Assembly (NCBI RefSeq): GCF_014356525.2
Contig: NC_052514.1
Span: 189,018-253,017, forward strand
Source of the DNA: Nilaparvata lugens
Lineage: Eukaryota; Arthropoda; Insecta; Hemiptera; Delphacidae
Direction of reading: 5' to 3'
Length of the DNA: 64,000 bases
The translations under genes and the position numbers were made by a program. A model generated the notes under the pieces. The model was not told the origin of the DNA. It made no database searches and saw only the letters and a list, made by a program, of their open reading frames with translations. Within the stretch, counting starts at the first letter, position 1, and each line of letters starts with the position of its first letter. Below are positions 54,200-64,000 of this stretch, piece by piece.

Positions 54200-54705
54200 G
54201 TGATTCGATTCGGCATTTTCCATCTTTATTTATTCCTCCCTCTGATTCGACATTTTCCATCTTTATCTGCTCCCCCTGGTTCGGTATTTTCTATCTTTAT
54301 TTATTCCTCCCTCTGATTTGATATTTCCCATCTTTATCTGCTGCCCCTGGTTCGGTATTTCCCTTCTTTATTTATTCCTCCCTCTGATTCGATATTTCCC
54401 ATCTTTATCTGCCCCCCCCCTGATTCGGTATTTTCTATCTTTATTTATTCCTCCCGCTGATTCCACATTTTCCATCTTTAACTGTTCCCCTGATACGACA
54501 TTTTCCATCTTTTTGAATGAAAAGGACTAAGAAGTTGTCAAAAAACCACTGATTTTTGACAACTTCTTAGTCTTTTTCATTCAATATGAATAATTACCAC
54601 AATATCAACTTCTCAACTACACAAAAAGTTTTCCATCTTTATCTGCTCCCCCTGTTTCGACATTTTCCATCTTCATTTCTTCCTCCCTCTGAATCTTTTC
54701 CACTG
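54200..54705 (+). repeat. ~36-bp minisatellite interrupted by a 106-bp unit
   Basis: Units of the form GATTCGA.ATTTTCCATCTT then TATCTGC.CCCCCTG alternate with TTATTTATTCCTCCCTCTG variants at about 54200-54523 and 54628-54705. Between them lies AATGAAAAGGACTAAGAAGT, with its inverted GACAACTTCTTAGTC and then CAACTTCTCAACTACAC, the unit duplicated at 27291. Confidence 0.8.
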
Positions 54706-54967
54706 AGGGTCGTACAGATAAAATAGCTTGTTACATTTCAAAGAGACCCATACCAACGAGAGAGCTGTTGCTATTGTATAGAATTCATTATACAGGAAAC
54801 TTTGTATTCATGATAAAAATTCTGCTTTTTGATACTATAGTATACACTGCTATTAACTTAAACTTAGAGTATATACTACAGTAACTATATTACTTTGGGA
54901 AGTATAGTACCATATGACTATGGGTAGTATAGTTACTGTAGTTAATACTATAATTTATATTTTATCT

Positions 54968-55218
54968 TTAATAATAATAATATTCGAATGGCATTTATCG
55001 GTGGGGAGTACCTGGCGAAAATTCCACCTCGCCTGAATATATCATCCGCCCCGTCAATGGACCTTACGACTGTCATACTTCAGCCGGGACAGACAATTTA
55101 ACGTGTCTCTGCGATAACACGGAAGTGACCTGTTCAAAAACATTTGGCTCTGAGTGGGTTTGAACCGGAATCTCTAGGTTGCTACGCAAGCACTCTATCC
55201 ACTAGACAACGGATCACT
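54968..55218 (-). mobile_element. tRNA-headed SINE
   Basis: The minus strand has A-box TAGTGGATAGAG (55204-55193) and B-box GGTTCAAACCC (55166-55156), then a body containing CGTTAAATTGTCTGTCCCGG, GTATGACAGTCGTAAGG and GGTGGAATTTTCGCC, ending in a (TTA)n tail near 54968. The acceptor stem does not pair, so this is not a working tRNA. A body fragment occurs at 1690-1900. Confidence 0.75.
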
Positions 55219-55392
55219 CCATGATGATTTTCTGTATATTGAAAACTCATGATAATATTCTAATCATTCAATTTCTAGCAAACAATGGTACTTTAACTAA
55301 GTGAACAATTATCAGAAATATGAGGCTGGTAATTATTTCCTATCTATTATCATCTATTAAATTTTTCAAAGAAGGGGTTTTTATTTGTTACT

Positions 55393-55616
55393 ATCAGGTA
55401 ACTCGTGCCTCGCAAGGATGTATTTTAAAACCTGAGAAACTGAAAATCTTGAAGAATTGAAAATAGAACTACAACGAACCCCGGTTAATTAAGAATCTAT
55501 ATGCAAAATTTCAAGTTAATCAGTTCAGTATTTCAGACGTGATGATGCGTCAAACATAATATTTTTCTATGCCGTACGTGTATAAGTCAGTTCTTTCCTT
55601 TATTATACTAGTGAAT
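55393..55616 (-). mobile_element. Hel-4, diverged copy
   Basis: The minus strand runs from TCACTAGTATAATAAAGGAA (55616) through TCATCACGTCTGAAATACTG to GCGAGGCACGAGTTACCTGA. The 3' CTAG is lost. Confidence 0.55.
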
Positions 55617-55679
55617 CCCTGGGTTGGAGAGCTAGCTCAAAGAATGTTGTATTGTACTCTTAGAAATTCGCAACTTTCT

Positions 55680-55742
55680 GACCGAGCGAAATGAGGTCTA
55701 AGATTCAAGTCGACGGTTTTGCATTTCTCTTATAGATTATTC
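55680..55742 (+). mobile_element. Repeat L, 5' fragment
   Basis: GACCGAGCGAAATGAGGTCT then AAGATTCAAGTCGACGG and GCATTTCTCTTA match 42180. Bases 55743-56150 include ACCAATAG twice and a TTCTAGAA palindrome near 55928, without a recognised gene. Confidence 0.6.
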
Positions 55743-56154
55743 TTCATGTTATCCTTCAAAAAATATGATGGGATTGGATAGAAGTGAATCAATTACATAA
55801 ACACCATTCACTATCCACATACTGCAATTCAGTCACTTCTGGATTGCAGGATTATTGTTAACTTCCACAAAATGGCGTCTATGGCGTTGGTGATTTGTGA
55901 TCGACCAATAGGATTGAAGGGCGTGTTCTAGAACGAAGCTACTCGCTTGTGAGTGGTGGGAGAGCTTTTGAACATACAGTAGTTGGGCGTGGTACCGTGT
56001 TCCACCAATAGATAGCTGTTGATTCGATGATATTTGTATCCGGTTCTAAGAAAAACTAATTGATGGGAAATTCTGAGATATTGCAGTTAGTATCGGATTC
56101 TAATCAAAATCTAATCGAATTCGAATTTCAGTGAAAAATTGACAAATCCTTATA

Positions 56155-56355
56155 CAATTATTATTGAACGAAAATCCTAAATAAATGCTGCAAATCACCC
56201 CGTAAATAAAGGCAGATAAAGGTAAATCTTTATACCCCTTCCACAGGAGGTCACAGGATAAAAAATAAACTAAACTAAACTTATAATGCTCTAATGATTG
56301 AATTGTAAATTACAGCATTTAGTTTGGATTTTCGTTTAATAATTAAAAACTAATT
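56155..56355. repeat. Facing partial copies of the 114-bp SINE-tail unit
   Basis: ATTATTGAACGAAAATCC with GCTGCAAATCACCCCG at the left and TACAGCATTTAGTTTGGATT then TTCGTTTAATAATT at the right form an inverted pair around about 110 bp. Bases 56356-56670 show nothing recognisable. Confidence 0.55.
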
Positions 56356-56673
56356 GCTTTGTTTTAACAAATAGGAATCTTTGTTTTGTTTTTGAATAAT
56401 TCTAAGTAGTGATATCTTGCTGATGGAACGAAGGTTATATAGTGTGAGCAAGTATAATATGAATATAATGAAATTTTTCTGATGGATTACCTCAATTTGC
56501 TAGACCGCACTTATAATACAATACAATAATAGAAACTCTTTTAATAAATTACATATGAATTTGAAAATAAAATCTTCGGAAATCACACTGGGATAAGAAA
56601 TATTCCATAGAAATTCCAATAGAATTATAGAAAAATTCAAAGGAGATCTACAAGAATAAGAGGAAATGTACTG

Positions 56674-57640
56674 TAAGGCTAGTTTCACACTCATTCGTTT
56701 CGTTTTCGGTTTGTTTTCGGCAAATTCCGTTAAGTGTGAAACTGTAATTCGATTTGAATTCGGTACCGAATAGAAACCGCATAGAACCGAACGCCCACTT
56801 GACTCTAATAAATTCCATCAGGTTTCAATTCGTTGCTAGCGGGAGGCTACTTTCACACACTTTCGGTTCGGTTCGGTTCGGTTCGTTTCGTTTTCGGCAA
56901 ATTCCGATAAGTGTGAAACGATGATTCGGTTTGAATTCGGTACCGAATGGCAACCGCATACCACCGAACGCCCCCTCGACACGAATAGGTTTCATCATAT
57001 TCGAATTCGTTGCTAGGGAAAACAGGAAAAAACAAAGTCTTTCACACATGCTTGCCTTTTTTGTTTTTATTTTAACCTGATATCGTGATTATCTGTTTCA
57101 AAATTTTCCAAGTCAAAATCATATGGTCAATTCATTTCTGTTAGTTTACAGGAACATTTTTCTCTCAATGAATAGTTTGCTAAAAGATTTGAAAGATATA
57201 AATTAAAACTCGGGGATAATTTTTATTTTATTTTTTTTCCACAAATGTTACATGATTTCATCAATGGAGAGAAGAGATGAAGTTTATATACCATGTGTCA
57301 AAACAAGGAACAAATTTCCAATTTCAAAAAATAATCTCTCTGAGCATCCAAAATTAATATAATAAAAAAAACTATACAAATAATTCACAATTGTTAATTA
57401 ACTTTAAAATTTTGTTGTTCAAGAAATGACATCTTACAATTTAACACCAGCTGTTATTTTCAAATATACCAGCATGAACTGTGAAAATCCAAACACAGCT
57501 GTGTTTGAGAAGATAATACCTTATTAGAACCGTACGAATTAAAACCTGACATGTATGAAAGCCTCATTGGTTTTCGGTAACGAACCGAACCGTAAACGAA
57601 CCGAACCGAATGAAACCGAATGCGTGTGAAGCTAGGCTAA
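56674..57640. mobile_element. MITE-E, ~970-bp element with inverted ends
   Basis: The left end TAAGGCTAGTTTCACACTCA is mirrored by CGTGTGAAGCTAGGCTAA at the right, with CGAACCGAACCG and CGGTTCGGTTCG runs inside the arms. A ~167-bp segment (TTTCACAC.., GGCAAATTCCG, TTCGGTACCGAATG) is tandemly duplicated at about 56683 and 56850. The interior 57050-57540 is AT-rich without a coding frame. Confidence 0.75.
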
Positions 57641-57959
57641 TAAAACGGAAACCTCCAGTAATTATCTGAAATAAGATGAACTTAATAGAAATTTCAATGT
57701 AATAATGCAAAAATCCATAGGATTCCTACAAGAATAAGAGATGTTTCACTGTGATAAACCGGAAACCTGCATGAAATTATTACAGAAATTTCTGTCCACT
57801 TCAGTGAATTCTGTCCAAAGAGCAGAGAAATAACAGAAATTTCAGTCCAGATGAGTGAATTCTGACAGAAGAGCTGTAGGCTAGAACTAATGTAGGAGCA
57901 GAACATTGGCGAGTTGAGTTTTGCTGTGAAGAAGGATGGATAATCCAGACGTGGAGAAT

Positions 57960-58700
57960 TATGACGGTACATATCACTCAAGCAACGCGGCTTTGATAAG
58001 CCACAGGCTATACCTGCAGTTCTCTCCTTTTGTTCTGCCACACTCTCTCACGCTCTTCCACACTGTCTCTCTCTCTTCTCTAGCAAGAAGTATCATCCTT
58101 GCCGTAATCACTCTCTCTCCCTCTCTTCTTTTGCAAGAATTATGCCAAGCTACAGGCTATATCTGCAGCTCTCTCCTTTTGTTCTGTGTCCCCGTATCAC
58201 TCTCTTTCTCTCACACACACTCTCTAACACTCTCTCTCTCTGTCTTTGTTACAGTCTCTCACTTTCTCATTTTCTCTCTCTCTCTCTTCTCTTGCAAGAG
58301 CTATGCCAAGCTGCAGGCTATATCTGCAATTCTCTCCTTTTGTTCTGTGTGTCTTTCTTACTCTCTCACTCTCTCTGAATCTCACACTCTTTCGCTGTCT
58401 TTCTCACTCACTCTTACTCTCTACTCTCACTGTCTGCCTGTCTCTCTCTCACTCTCTCTCTACCTCTCTTTTCTTGAAAGATTTTTCATCCTGGGCTGCA
58501 GTCAGTACCTCTTTCTCTCCTGTTGCTTTACCTCTCTCTCTCACACACTCGCTCTCCCACTGAAACTCTCTCGCTCTTCTCTGGCAAGAGTTATTATTCT
58601 TGGCTGTAGTCAGTCGCTCCATCTCTCAATCCCTCTTTCTCTCTCTCTCTCATCTCTCATTCTCTCTCTGTCCTCTGTCTCTCTCGTAGTGAACTTTGCA
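57960..58700 (+). repeat. CT-rich array of ~160-170-bp units
   Basis: GCCAAGCTACAGGCTATATC then TGCAGCTCTCTCCTTTTGTT recurs (about 58003, 58143, 58303), with looser GCAAGAATTAT..TTGGCTG.AGTC versions later, separated by CTCTCACTCTCT stretches. The 263-codon open frame across it is Ser/Leu-rich, repetitive and has no ordinary protein composition, so it is not called as a gene. Confidence 0.8.
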
Positions 58701-58899
58701 AGAACGCTAAGCAGCAGTAGAGTGTAGTAAGCATAACATGGAGTCAAATTAGATTTAAAGCAAAGGCAAGACAAGCCAGGGCACACAGCATGTATTGCAT
58801 ATGGCAAAACCTTCTTCTCAACCCCCAAGCAGCATAATACACCACCAGCAAGGGGCACAAAAGAAAACTACACCCTCAAAGTAAAGGCCCAATTACGTT

Positions 58900-59720
58900 C
58901 TTGCAAACCCACTCCTCTTTGTCATTATATTCTTCTTGTGTTTCTTCTTTTTCTCCTCCTTCATCTTCTTCTTCTTCTCCTTGTTTATCATCTCCTTCTT
59001 CTGTTTCATCTATTTCATCATCCTACACCCCTTCTCATTCTTATTTCCTTTCAACTCCCTCTCTTTTCACTATTACCGCTGTTTCTTCTTCTTTTACTCC
59101 TCTTTTTTCGAAATACTACCTCTCCTCCACGTCCTCCTCCTCCACCACCTTTTCCTCATCATCCTCTTTGTTCTACTCCAGTCTCTAGATTTCATTCTCC
59201 TACTTCCTCTTCTTTAACTACATTCTCGTCTTCTTCCACTTTCCAACTCTCATCCTTGTTATCTTATTTCTTTCTTCTCTTCTTTCCTTTATTTCTCTCC
59301 TCTCCACTGATGTTTCTCCTGCTTTTCTTCATCTTCTGAATTGCCGACATATAACTCTTCACTCCCTCCGCTATTTTTCCTCTTCTGAGCTTTGAGAAAA
59401 CCCATATTTCTATCAACTATACTTGATTTCCTCTAGTCTTGTAGTTCTACTTCGTCCATTCATGATTCCTCCTATATCCTCTTTTCCCCTTCTTCGCCTC
59501 CTATTATATCTTCTTCTTCTCATTCTCCATCTTCTACTCCTTCTTCTCCATCTCCTGATTCTCCTTCTTCTACTATTTCTTCTTCTTCCTCTTTTTATTC
59601 TTCTCCTCTCCATCATAACTTCCTTCTTCATCGTCATAATTTTCTTCTTCTTCTTGAAACGACTTCTTCACTTTGTTGTCTATTCTTCTACTACTCCATT
59701 CTCTCAGCTTATACAGTAAT
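58900..59720 (+). repeat. TTC/TCC-rich low-complexity region
   Basis: About 800 bp of degenerate TTCTTCTTC, CTCCTCC and CTTCTACTCC with few purines. All overlapping frames are low-complexity. Confidence 0.85.
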
Positions 59721-59869
59721 GTTTCCATTCTCTTTGAAAACACAACAAACCGCGCGTATATGACGTTTGTGCCCCCTTTATGGTCTTCTGACTTTGCAGC
59801 ATACATACTCTCAACATGCATTAACGAGCTCGCAAATAATGGAAGAAAAGGCGGGTGGTTTCTCTTTCT

Positions 59870-59975
59870 TACTCACTGTCACTCACTCTCACTCACTCTC
59901 TCTCCATCTATCTATCTCTCTCACACACACACTCTCTCCCTCTCTCTCTCACACACACTCTCTCTCACTCCTGGC
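59870..59975 (+). repeat. (CT)n/(CA)n compound repeat
   Basis: CACTCTCACTCACTCTCTCT followed by CTATCTATCTCTCTCACACA and two more CT/CA blocks. Bases 59976-60223 show nothing recognisable. Confidence 0.9.
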
Positions 59976-60223
59976 TTCTGACTTTCATTACTCTAGACTT
60001 CATATACGAAGCAACATCAAATTGCAATTTGAATATTGTTGAATAAGTATGCAGGCACGGAGCTCTTGTGTTCTCTGATGTGTGATTATTTAAGAACGTA
60101 ACTTTTGAGCGAGGTACTTTGAAAAAAGAAAGGGTCTTAGTTCGTCAAGTTCTCACAATATCAAGTACATTATTCGAGATACCGTAACAATTAATGTTTT
60201 CGTTGTGGGCTGATAGGGACTAT

Positions 60224-60753
60224 AGTAAAGTAGACGTATTATAATGCCAGTATTTGTTCAACATCGGTGCTGCTATCCTTGTCTATCATTCGACAAAGCA
60301 GATACTGCTATCCTTTTCTAGCTCCGCAACGCTGCCAGATTGCTTTCCAACAATGTAGAAATATAATTGATTGGAAATATTCTATCTAGAAATGAAAGTT
60401 CATTATTGGATCGTTAAAAATATACTATTTTCATGACAAGTAAAATCTTGAACAAGAATGAACAGTTGATATACTGGTATCAGCTATCCTTTCCTAACTC
60501 CGCAACGTTGTCGGGTCGTTCTTCAACAATGTAGAAATATAATTGATTGAAATATTCTATCTAAAGATGAAAGTTCATTATTAAATCAGTGAAATATATA
60601 AATATATATTTTCATGACAGATAAAATCTTAAACAAGAATGAACAGCTGATATAACATCGAATACACCGGTATCAGTTTCCTCTATAGATGGCAGTGAAG
60701 GCAGAGAATCGGCAACGATTTTTTTCCACTATCATTATAACGTGGACCTGACT
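60224..60753 (+). mobile_element. MITE-A, long copy with internal tandem duplication
   Basis: AGTAAAGTAGACGTATTATA to ATTATAACGTGGACCTGACT. The segment from TATCCTTT.CTA.CTCCGCAA through CAACAATGTAGAAATATAAT to GAACAAGAATGAACAG occurs twice, which accounts for the 530-bp length against about 356 bp. Confidence 0.75.
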
Positions 60754-61101
60754 AAAGTGTGCAACAGTGTAGCATACTGGCTGTGTATCAGCCTGCAACG
60801 TAAACTTGCTACGGTGAAACTAACGAACTGAATGACTCAACTTCTAACTTGTTTCAGTATCTCAAAAAATGGTCGAAATAGGTACATGTTGAAATGAGAA
60901 CTTGACAAACTGATGTAATCCCGTGGGAAGGTCTTGAGAAGCACACTTGTCCTGTCGTTAGTGTCCACCCTGACACTTCTCATCAACTGATGCTATGCTT
61001 ATTATATCTATATCTGATATTTATTTTTCACAATATTTGATGAGATAAACTTACCAACGCTTCGCCAAACGTACATAACAAACTTAATTATATTCATAAA
61101 T

Positions 61102-61341
61102 AAAAATACACATCTATTTACTCAACGCAATGTCACTTACAATTTAAGACCAGCAAGTGTAAGTGCTTACAGTATAAATTTCACTGCATTGACAACCAGC
61201 AATCATCAGTTCAAGTTCCAGAGCGATAAGCTAATAAATAGGATACCAGACGATTTCATTAGGGATAAAATTACAAGTAATAAATTAAATAAAATAAGAT
61301 CCTGGGTAAAAGAGAATTACTTTTTTAAAATCGAAAACTAA
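61102..61341 (+). pseudogene. Possible non-LTR retrotransposon C-terminal remnant
   Basis: An open frame ending at 61341 reads FTQRNVTYNLRPASVSAYSI, FQSDKLINRIPDDFIRDKIT and NKIRSWVKENYFFKIEN. The order N-x-R/L-R-P, L-x-N-x-I/L-P-D-D, then a basic C-terminus resembles the last ~75 residues of several LINE proteins. No RT core upstream. Truncation at the 5' side is the usual fate of such copies. Confidence 0.4.
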
Positions 61342-61671
61342 ATTATTATAATTATGACTTGTTTTTAACACGCTCACTTTAAACTTGGTTTTTTTGATTA
61401 CCTAAAAGAAGAATTTTTTTTTTTTTGTTATTATTATAATTTCTATATTACCTATTTCTATTATTGAGCTTGTTGATTTTTGATTCAAGAATTGATTTTG
61501 TGTGTTTATTTATACATATTTTTGGTTTTTGGTTTACTATCTTTTGGTTTGTATTTTAGAATATTATCACGGCAAATGTACCAATAATTTAAAGAATATT
61601 TTCGAACTCTTGGCTGGAGCTCAAGGCTTCTTTTTCCAGCCACACCAATGTATATTAGTTGATATTGGTTG

Positions 61672-61899
<228 letters not shown>

Positions 61900-61941
61900 T
61901 GATTTCCTTTATTTACAGGTAGAAATATAAATAATAAATGA

Positions 61942-62049
<108 letters not shown>

Positions 62050-62059
62050 TAATGTTTTT

Positions 62060-62165
62060 CTGGCTCTCAATCATTTCTAGTCCTCGCCTACGGCCTCAGA
62101 CTTGAAACCGATTTCGAGCCGGAAAAATTTCATTTTCTGCTCTAGGTGCGAAAGTATACTGTATT
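62060..62165. repeat. Dispersed repeat, partner at 6030-6180
   Basis: GGCTCTCAATCATTTCTAGT, CTCGCCTACGGCCTCAGACT and GATTTCGAGCCGGAAAAATT. Same orientation as the partner. Confidence 0.6.
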
Positions 62166-62258
62166 TAACAACAATGACAAAACACCTTAATCATAAAATG
62201 ATTGGGAACGGATTGATACAGTTATACATACAGATATGATAATCATTGCATTAGCTGA

Positions 62259-62411
62259 AGCTGCGTACAGATTTAAATCCACGAACACACTCATTTCCCT
62301 TTTCATCAAATGATGCTATAAGCTTTATATCTGTATCTTACTGTTTCTGTACAAATACAGATATAATCAGCTGATGAAAAGTGTCCGTGGCGCTCAAGTC
62401 TGTACGCAGCT
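62259..62411. mobile_element. MITE-D, diverged copy
   Basis: AGCTGCGTACAGATTTAAAT and TTTATATCTGTATCTTACTG, with CAGATATAATCAGCTGATGA and TCTGTACGCAGCT at the right. The arms are more diverged than at 53768. Confidence 0.7.
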
Positions 62412-62458
62412 TAACAAAACGCGCGTTCGTGCGTGCCACATAGATGTGTAAACAGCCT

Positions 62459-62687
62459 TATTTATAATAAAGGGAAGAACTGGCTCATACACTTACATGA
62501 TTGGTTTGACGCATCATCACGTCTGAACTACTGGACTGATTAACTCAAAATTTTTCATATTGATTTTTAATTTACCAAGGATGGTTATATGTCTATTTCA
62601 AATTCTTCAAGGTTTTATTACCTAGGTAATGTTTTCAGTTTGTCAAGTTTTAAAATAGACCCTTGCGGAGCACGGGTTACCTGCTAG
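62459..62687 (+). mobile_element. Hel-4, full-length copy
   Basis: Begins near TTTATAATAAAGGGAAGAAC and ends GCGGAGCACGGGTTACCTGC then TAG, followed by T. TCATCACGTCTGAACTACTG is conserved inside. The 5' TC is replaced or shifted. Confidence 0.65.
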
Positions 62688-62944
62688 TTTTAAATAAGAG
62701 GAGTCGCTCGATCCGAAATATTATTCAGCTTTATTTCTATTCTCTCAACTTGGTTCCTTTTCTCTGCTCCCTTCTTTCTCTCTGGACACCAAAAAGCGAT
62801 CAAGAGGGGAAAACTCGAAAGGGATTCAAGTCAGAGGAGGGATCTGCAGGAGAGAGAAAAAAGACAAGAAGTGGAATGGCGACGTTCTTTGAAACTCTGT
62901 TAAAATGTGCACAAACCCCACGGCTCTTGATTTTACCCTAGCAT

Positions 62945-63140
62945 CTTCTTCTTTCCTCCTCCTCCTCGACCTCAATCTACTTCCTCTTCTCCTTTTTCTT
63001 CTTCTTCTTCTTCTTCTTCTTCTTCTTCTTCTTCTTCTTCTTCTTCTCCTCCTCCTCGACCTCAATATCTTCTTCTCCTTTTCTTTTCTTCTTCTTCTTC
63101 TTCTTCTTCTTCTTCTTCTTCTTCTTCTTCTTCTCCTTCT
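62945..63140 (+). repeat. (TTC)n microsatellite, two long tracts
   Basis: Two TTC tracts of roughly 45-55 bp, each preceded by CTCCTCCTCGACCTCAAT, so a ~60-bp cassette is duplicated. Leu/Ser frames and the Arg frame on the other strand are artefacts. Confidence 0.95.
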
Positions 63141-63179
63141 CTTTAAATGTAGATATAGATATATAACTAGTAGTTCTGT

Positions 63180-63430
63180 TATTTTAAAAAATCTACAAAG
63201 ATATGCCCAAAATCTGTGTTTTTCTGAGTCTTCTCAGTTTCCCAAGAACTCAAAAAAAATCAACAAAAAATGTTAAAATTAGGTGTACAGACTCAGCTGA
63301 GATGTAAAAATGTTTTATTGAAATAGTTTTAGTATAGTGTCAAAGATCCGCCCAAAATCGGCGGTTTTTGAGCGTTTTACCTGCGTTTTCTGATATTGAA
63401 GTTTTTGATATAGAAGTCCAGCTAGGCTCT
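63180..63430 (+). mobile_element. Hel-1-associated interior, partner at 52780-52980
   Basis: GATATGCCCAAAATCTGTGT, TTTTCTGAGTCTTCTCAGTT and CCGCCCAAAATCGGCGG correspond in reverse to the GCAGATTTTGGGCGTATC interior at 52790-52970. Ends are undefined. Confidence 0.45.
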
Positions 63431-63439
63431 AGAATTTTG

Positions 63440-63835
63440 TATAAACTAACTAAAGTATTATGTTCAATTATGTTTTAAAGGGGAAGGTTGAGTATATATT
63501 TTTAAGGGCGGTTGGCACAGTCAAAGCTTAAACAAAATTAAATCAGTTGGTGGCTTAAACTCAAAATGAATTACATTATAACAAACAAGACTTGATAAGA
63601 ATTCAATCCAGTTTAAAATGAAACTGTGACTGTGCAAACGACACTAAATGGCAATGTTATTAATGTTGATATCATTATAAATGTTTAGATTCTTGAATAA
63701 CACAAATAATGAAAAGTTATTCGATCAGCTGTTCTAGCGCACTTGAAATTTGGACTATTTGAATGTCAACAATACTTGTCGTCGTCTACTGCCGAAATTT
63801 ACGCACAATCGAAAATGCACCAAAAGAATCTATGT
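63440..63835. mobile_element. Inverted-terminal element, partner of 29146-29735
   Basis: TATTATGTTCAATTATGTTT, GCGCACTTGAAATTTGGACT, GTCGTCGTCTACTGCC and TTTACGCACAATCGAAAATG match 29146-29735. The left terminal motif is missing, so this copy is truncated. The last 165 bases of the window show nothing recognisable. Confidence 0.6.
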
Positions 63836-64000
63836 GTGTTCCAGTAGTAGTCTACTACAGTGATTGAAGGGGCAAAGTATGCAACACGCTTAGCACGAAT
63901 TTCTCGGCCATTAAAATTCATACTTTTCTCGCCTGCTGACATCAATATTCTGAATGATTATATGGCCCAAGGTCTATTATATTAATACAGGTCATGACAC

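Noticed and set aside
54052..54530. Frames with repeated FPSLFIPPSDSTFSIF-like units
   Set aside because: Translation of the 36-bp minisatellite.
57936..58727. 263-residue open frame, the longest in the window
   Set aside because: It spans a CT-rich tandem array and reads as repeated Ser/Leu/His/Thr strings; no domain, splice support or ordinary composition.
62826..63276. Arg-rich minus-strand and Leu-rich plus-strand frames
   Set aside because: Product of the TTC tracts at 62945-63140.

Overview
This window reads as AT-rich, repeat-dense animal DNA from an insect, most likely a sap-sucking hemipteran such as a planthopper. That identification is inference from the homeobox gene type, the arthropod-style promoter element and the mix of small transposons; no species marker is present. 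There are no bacterial-style operons, and most long reading frames are translated microsatellites.

One real protein-coding gene is supported, on the + strand. It is a paired-like homeobox gene of the Prop1/UNC-42 type, represented by three exons. A GC-rich N-terminal exon ends at 21191. A second exon (32976-33127) carries the N-terminal arm of the homeodomain up to residue 10. A third exon (36922-37029) carries homeodomain residues 11-46. The splice phases fit exactly, and the introns are 11.8 kb and 3.8 kb. The exon with the rest of helix 3 (VWFQNRR...) was not found, so it should lie past the right edge, giving a third intron of at least 27 kb. The N-terminal exon has a frame break near 21032-21035, and its only in-frame ATG (20983) lies well inside the open stretch. 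A CpG-rich candidate promoter at 14.4-14.7 kb has an RFX-type X-box, three CCAAT boxes and a TCAGTC initiator. It might feed this gene or an opposite transcript.

Layout: 1-7 kb, pyrimidine microsatellites and nested mobile elements. 7-14 kb, more of the same with retroelement scraps. 14-21 kb, candidate promoter, a 2-kb degenerate tandem array, then the tandem repeat that runs into the N-terminal exon. 21-37 kb, two introns filled with MITEs, Helitron-like elements and retroelement tails. 37-64 kb, the start of a giant intron (or intergenic DNA) with the same families plus long foldbacks and CT-rich arrays.

The most informative new material is the set of non-autonomous mobile elements. MITE-A has AGTGAGGTCC termini. 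MITE-B has CATAGAG termini and exact 7-bp target duplications. Several Helitron-like families (TC... ends inserted between A and T) sit inside one another, so their ends can be read from the interrupted hosts. Large foldbacks occur at 51.3-52.0 kb and 52.5-53.2 kb, and a perfect 36-bp hairpin at 50.9 kb. Family names (MITE-A, Hel-1 and so on) are labels for this report only. All similarities were found by eye within the window.
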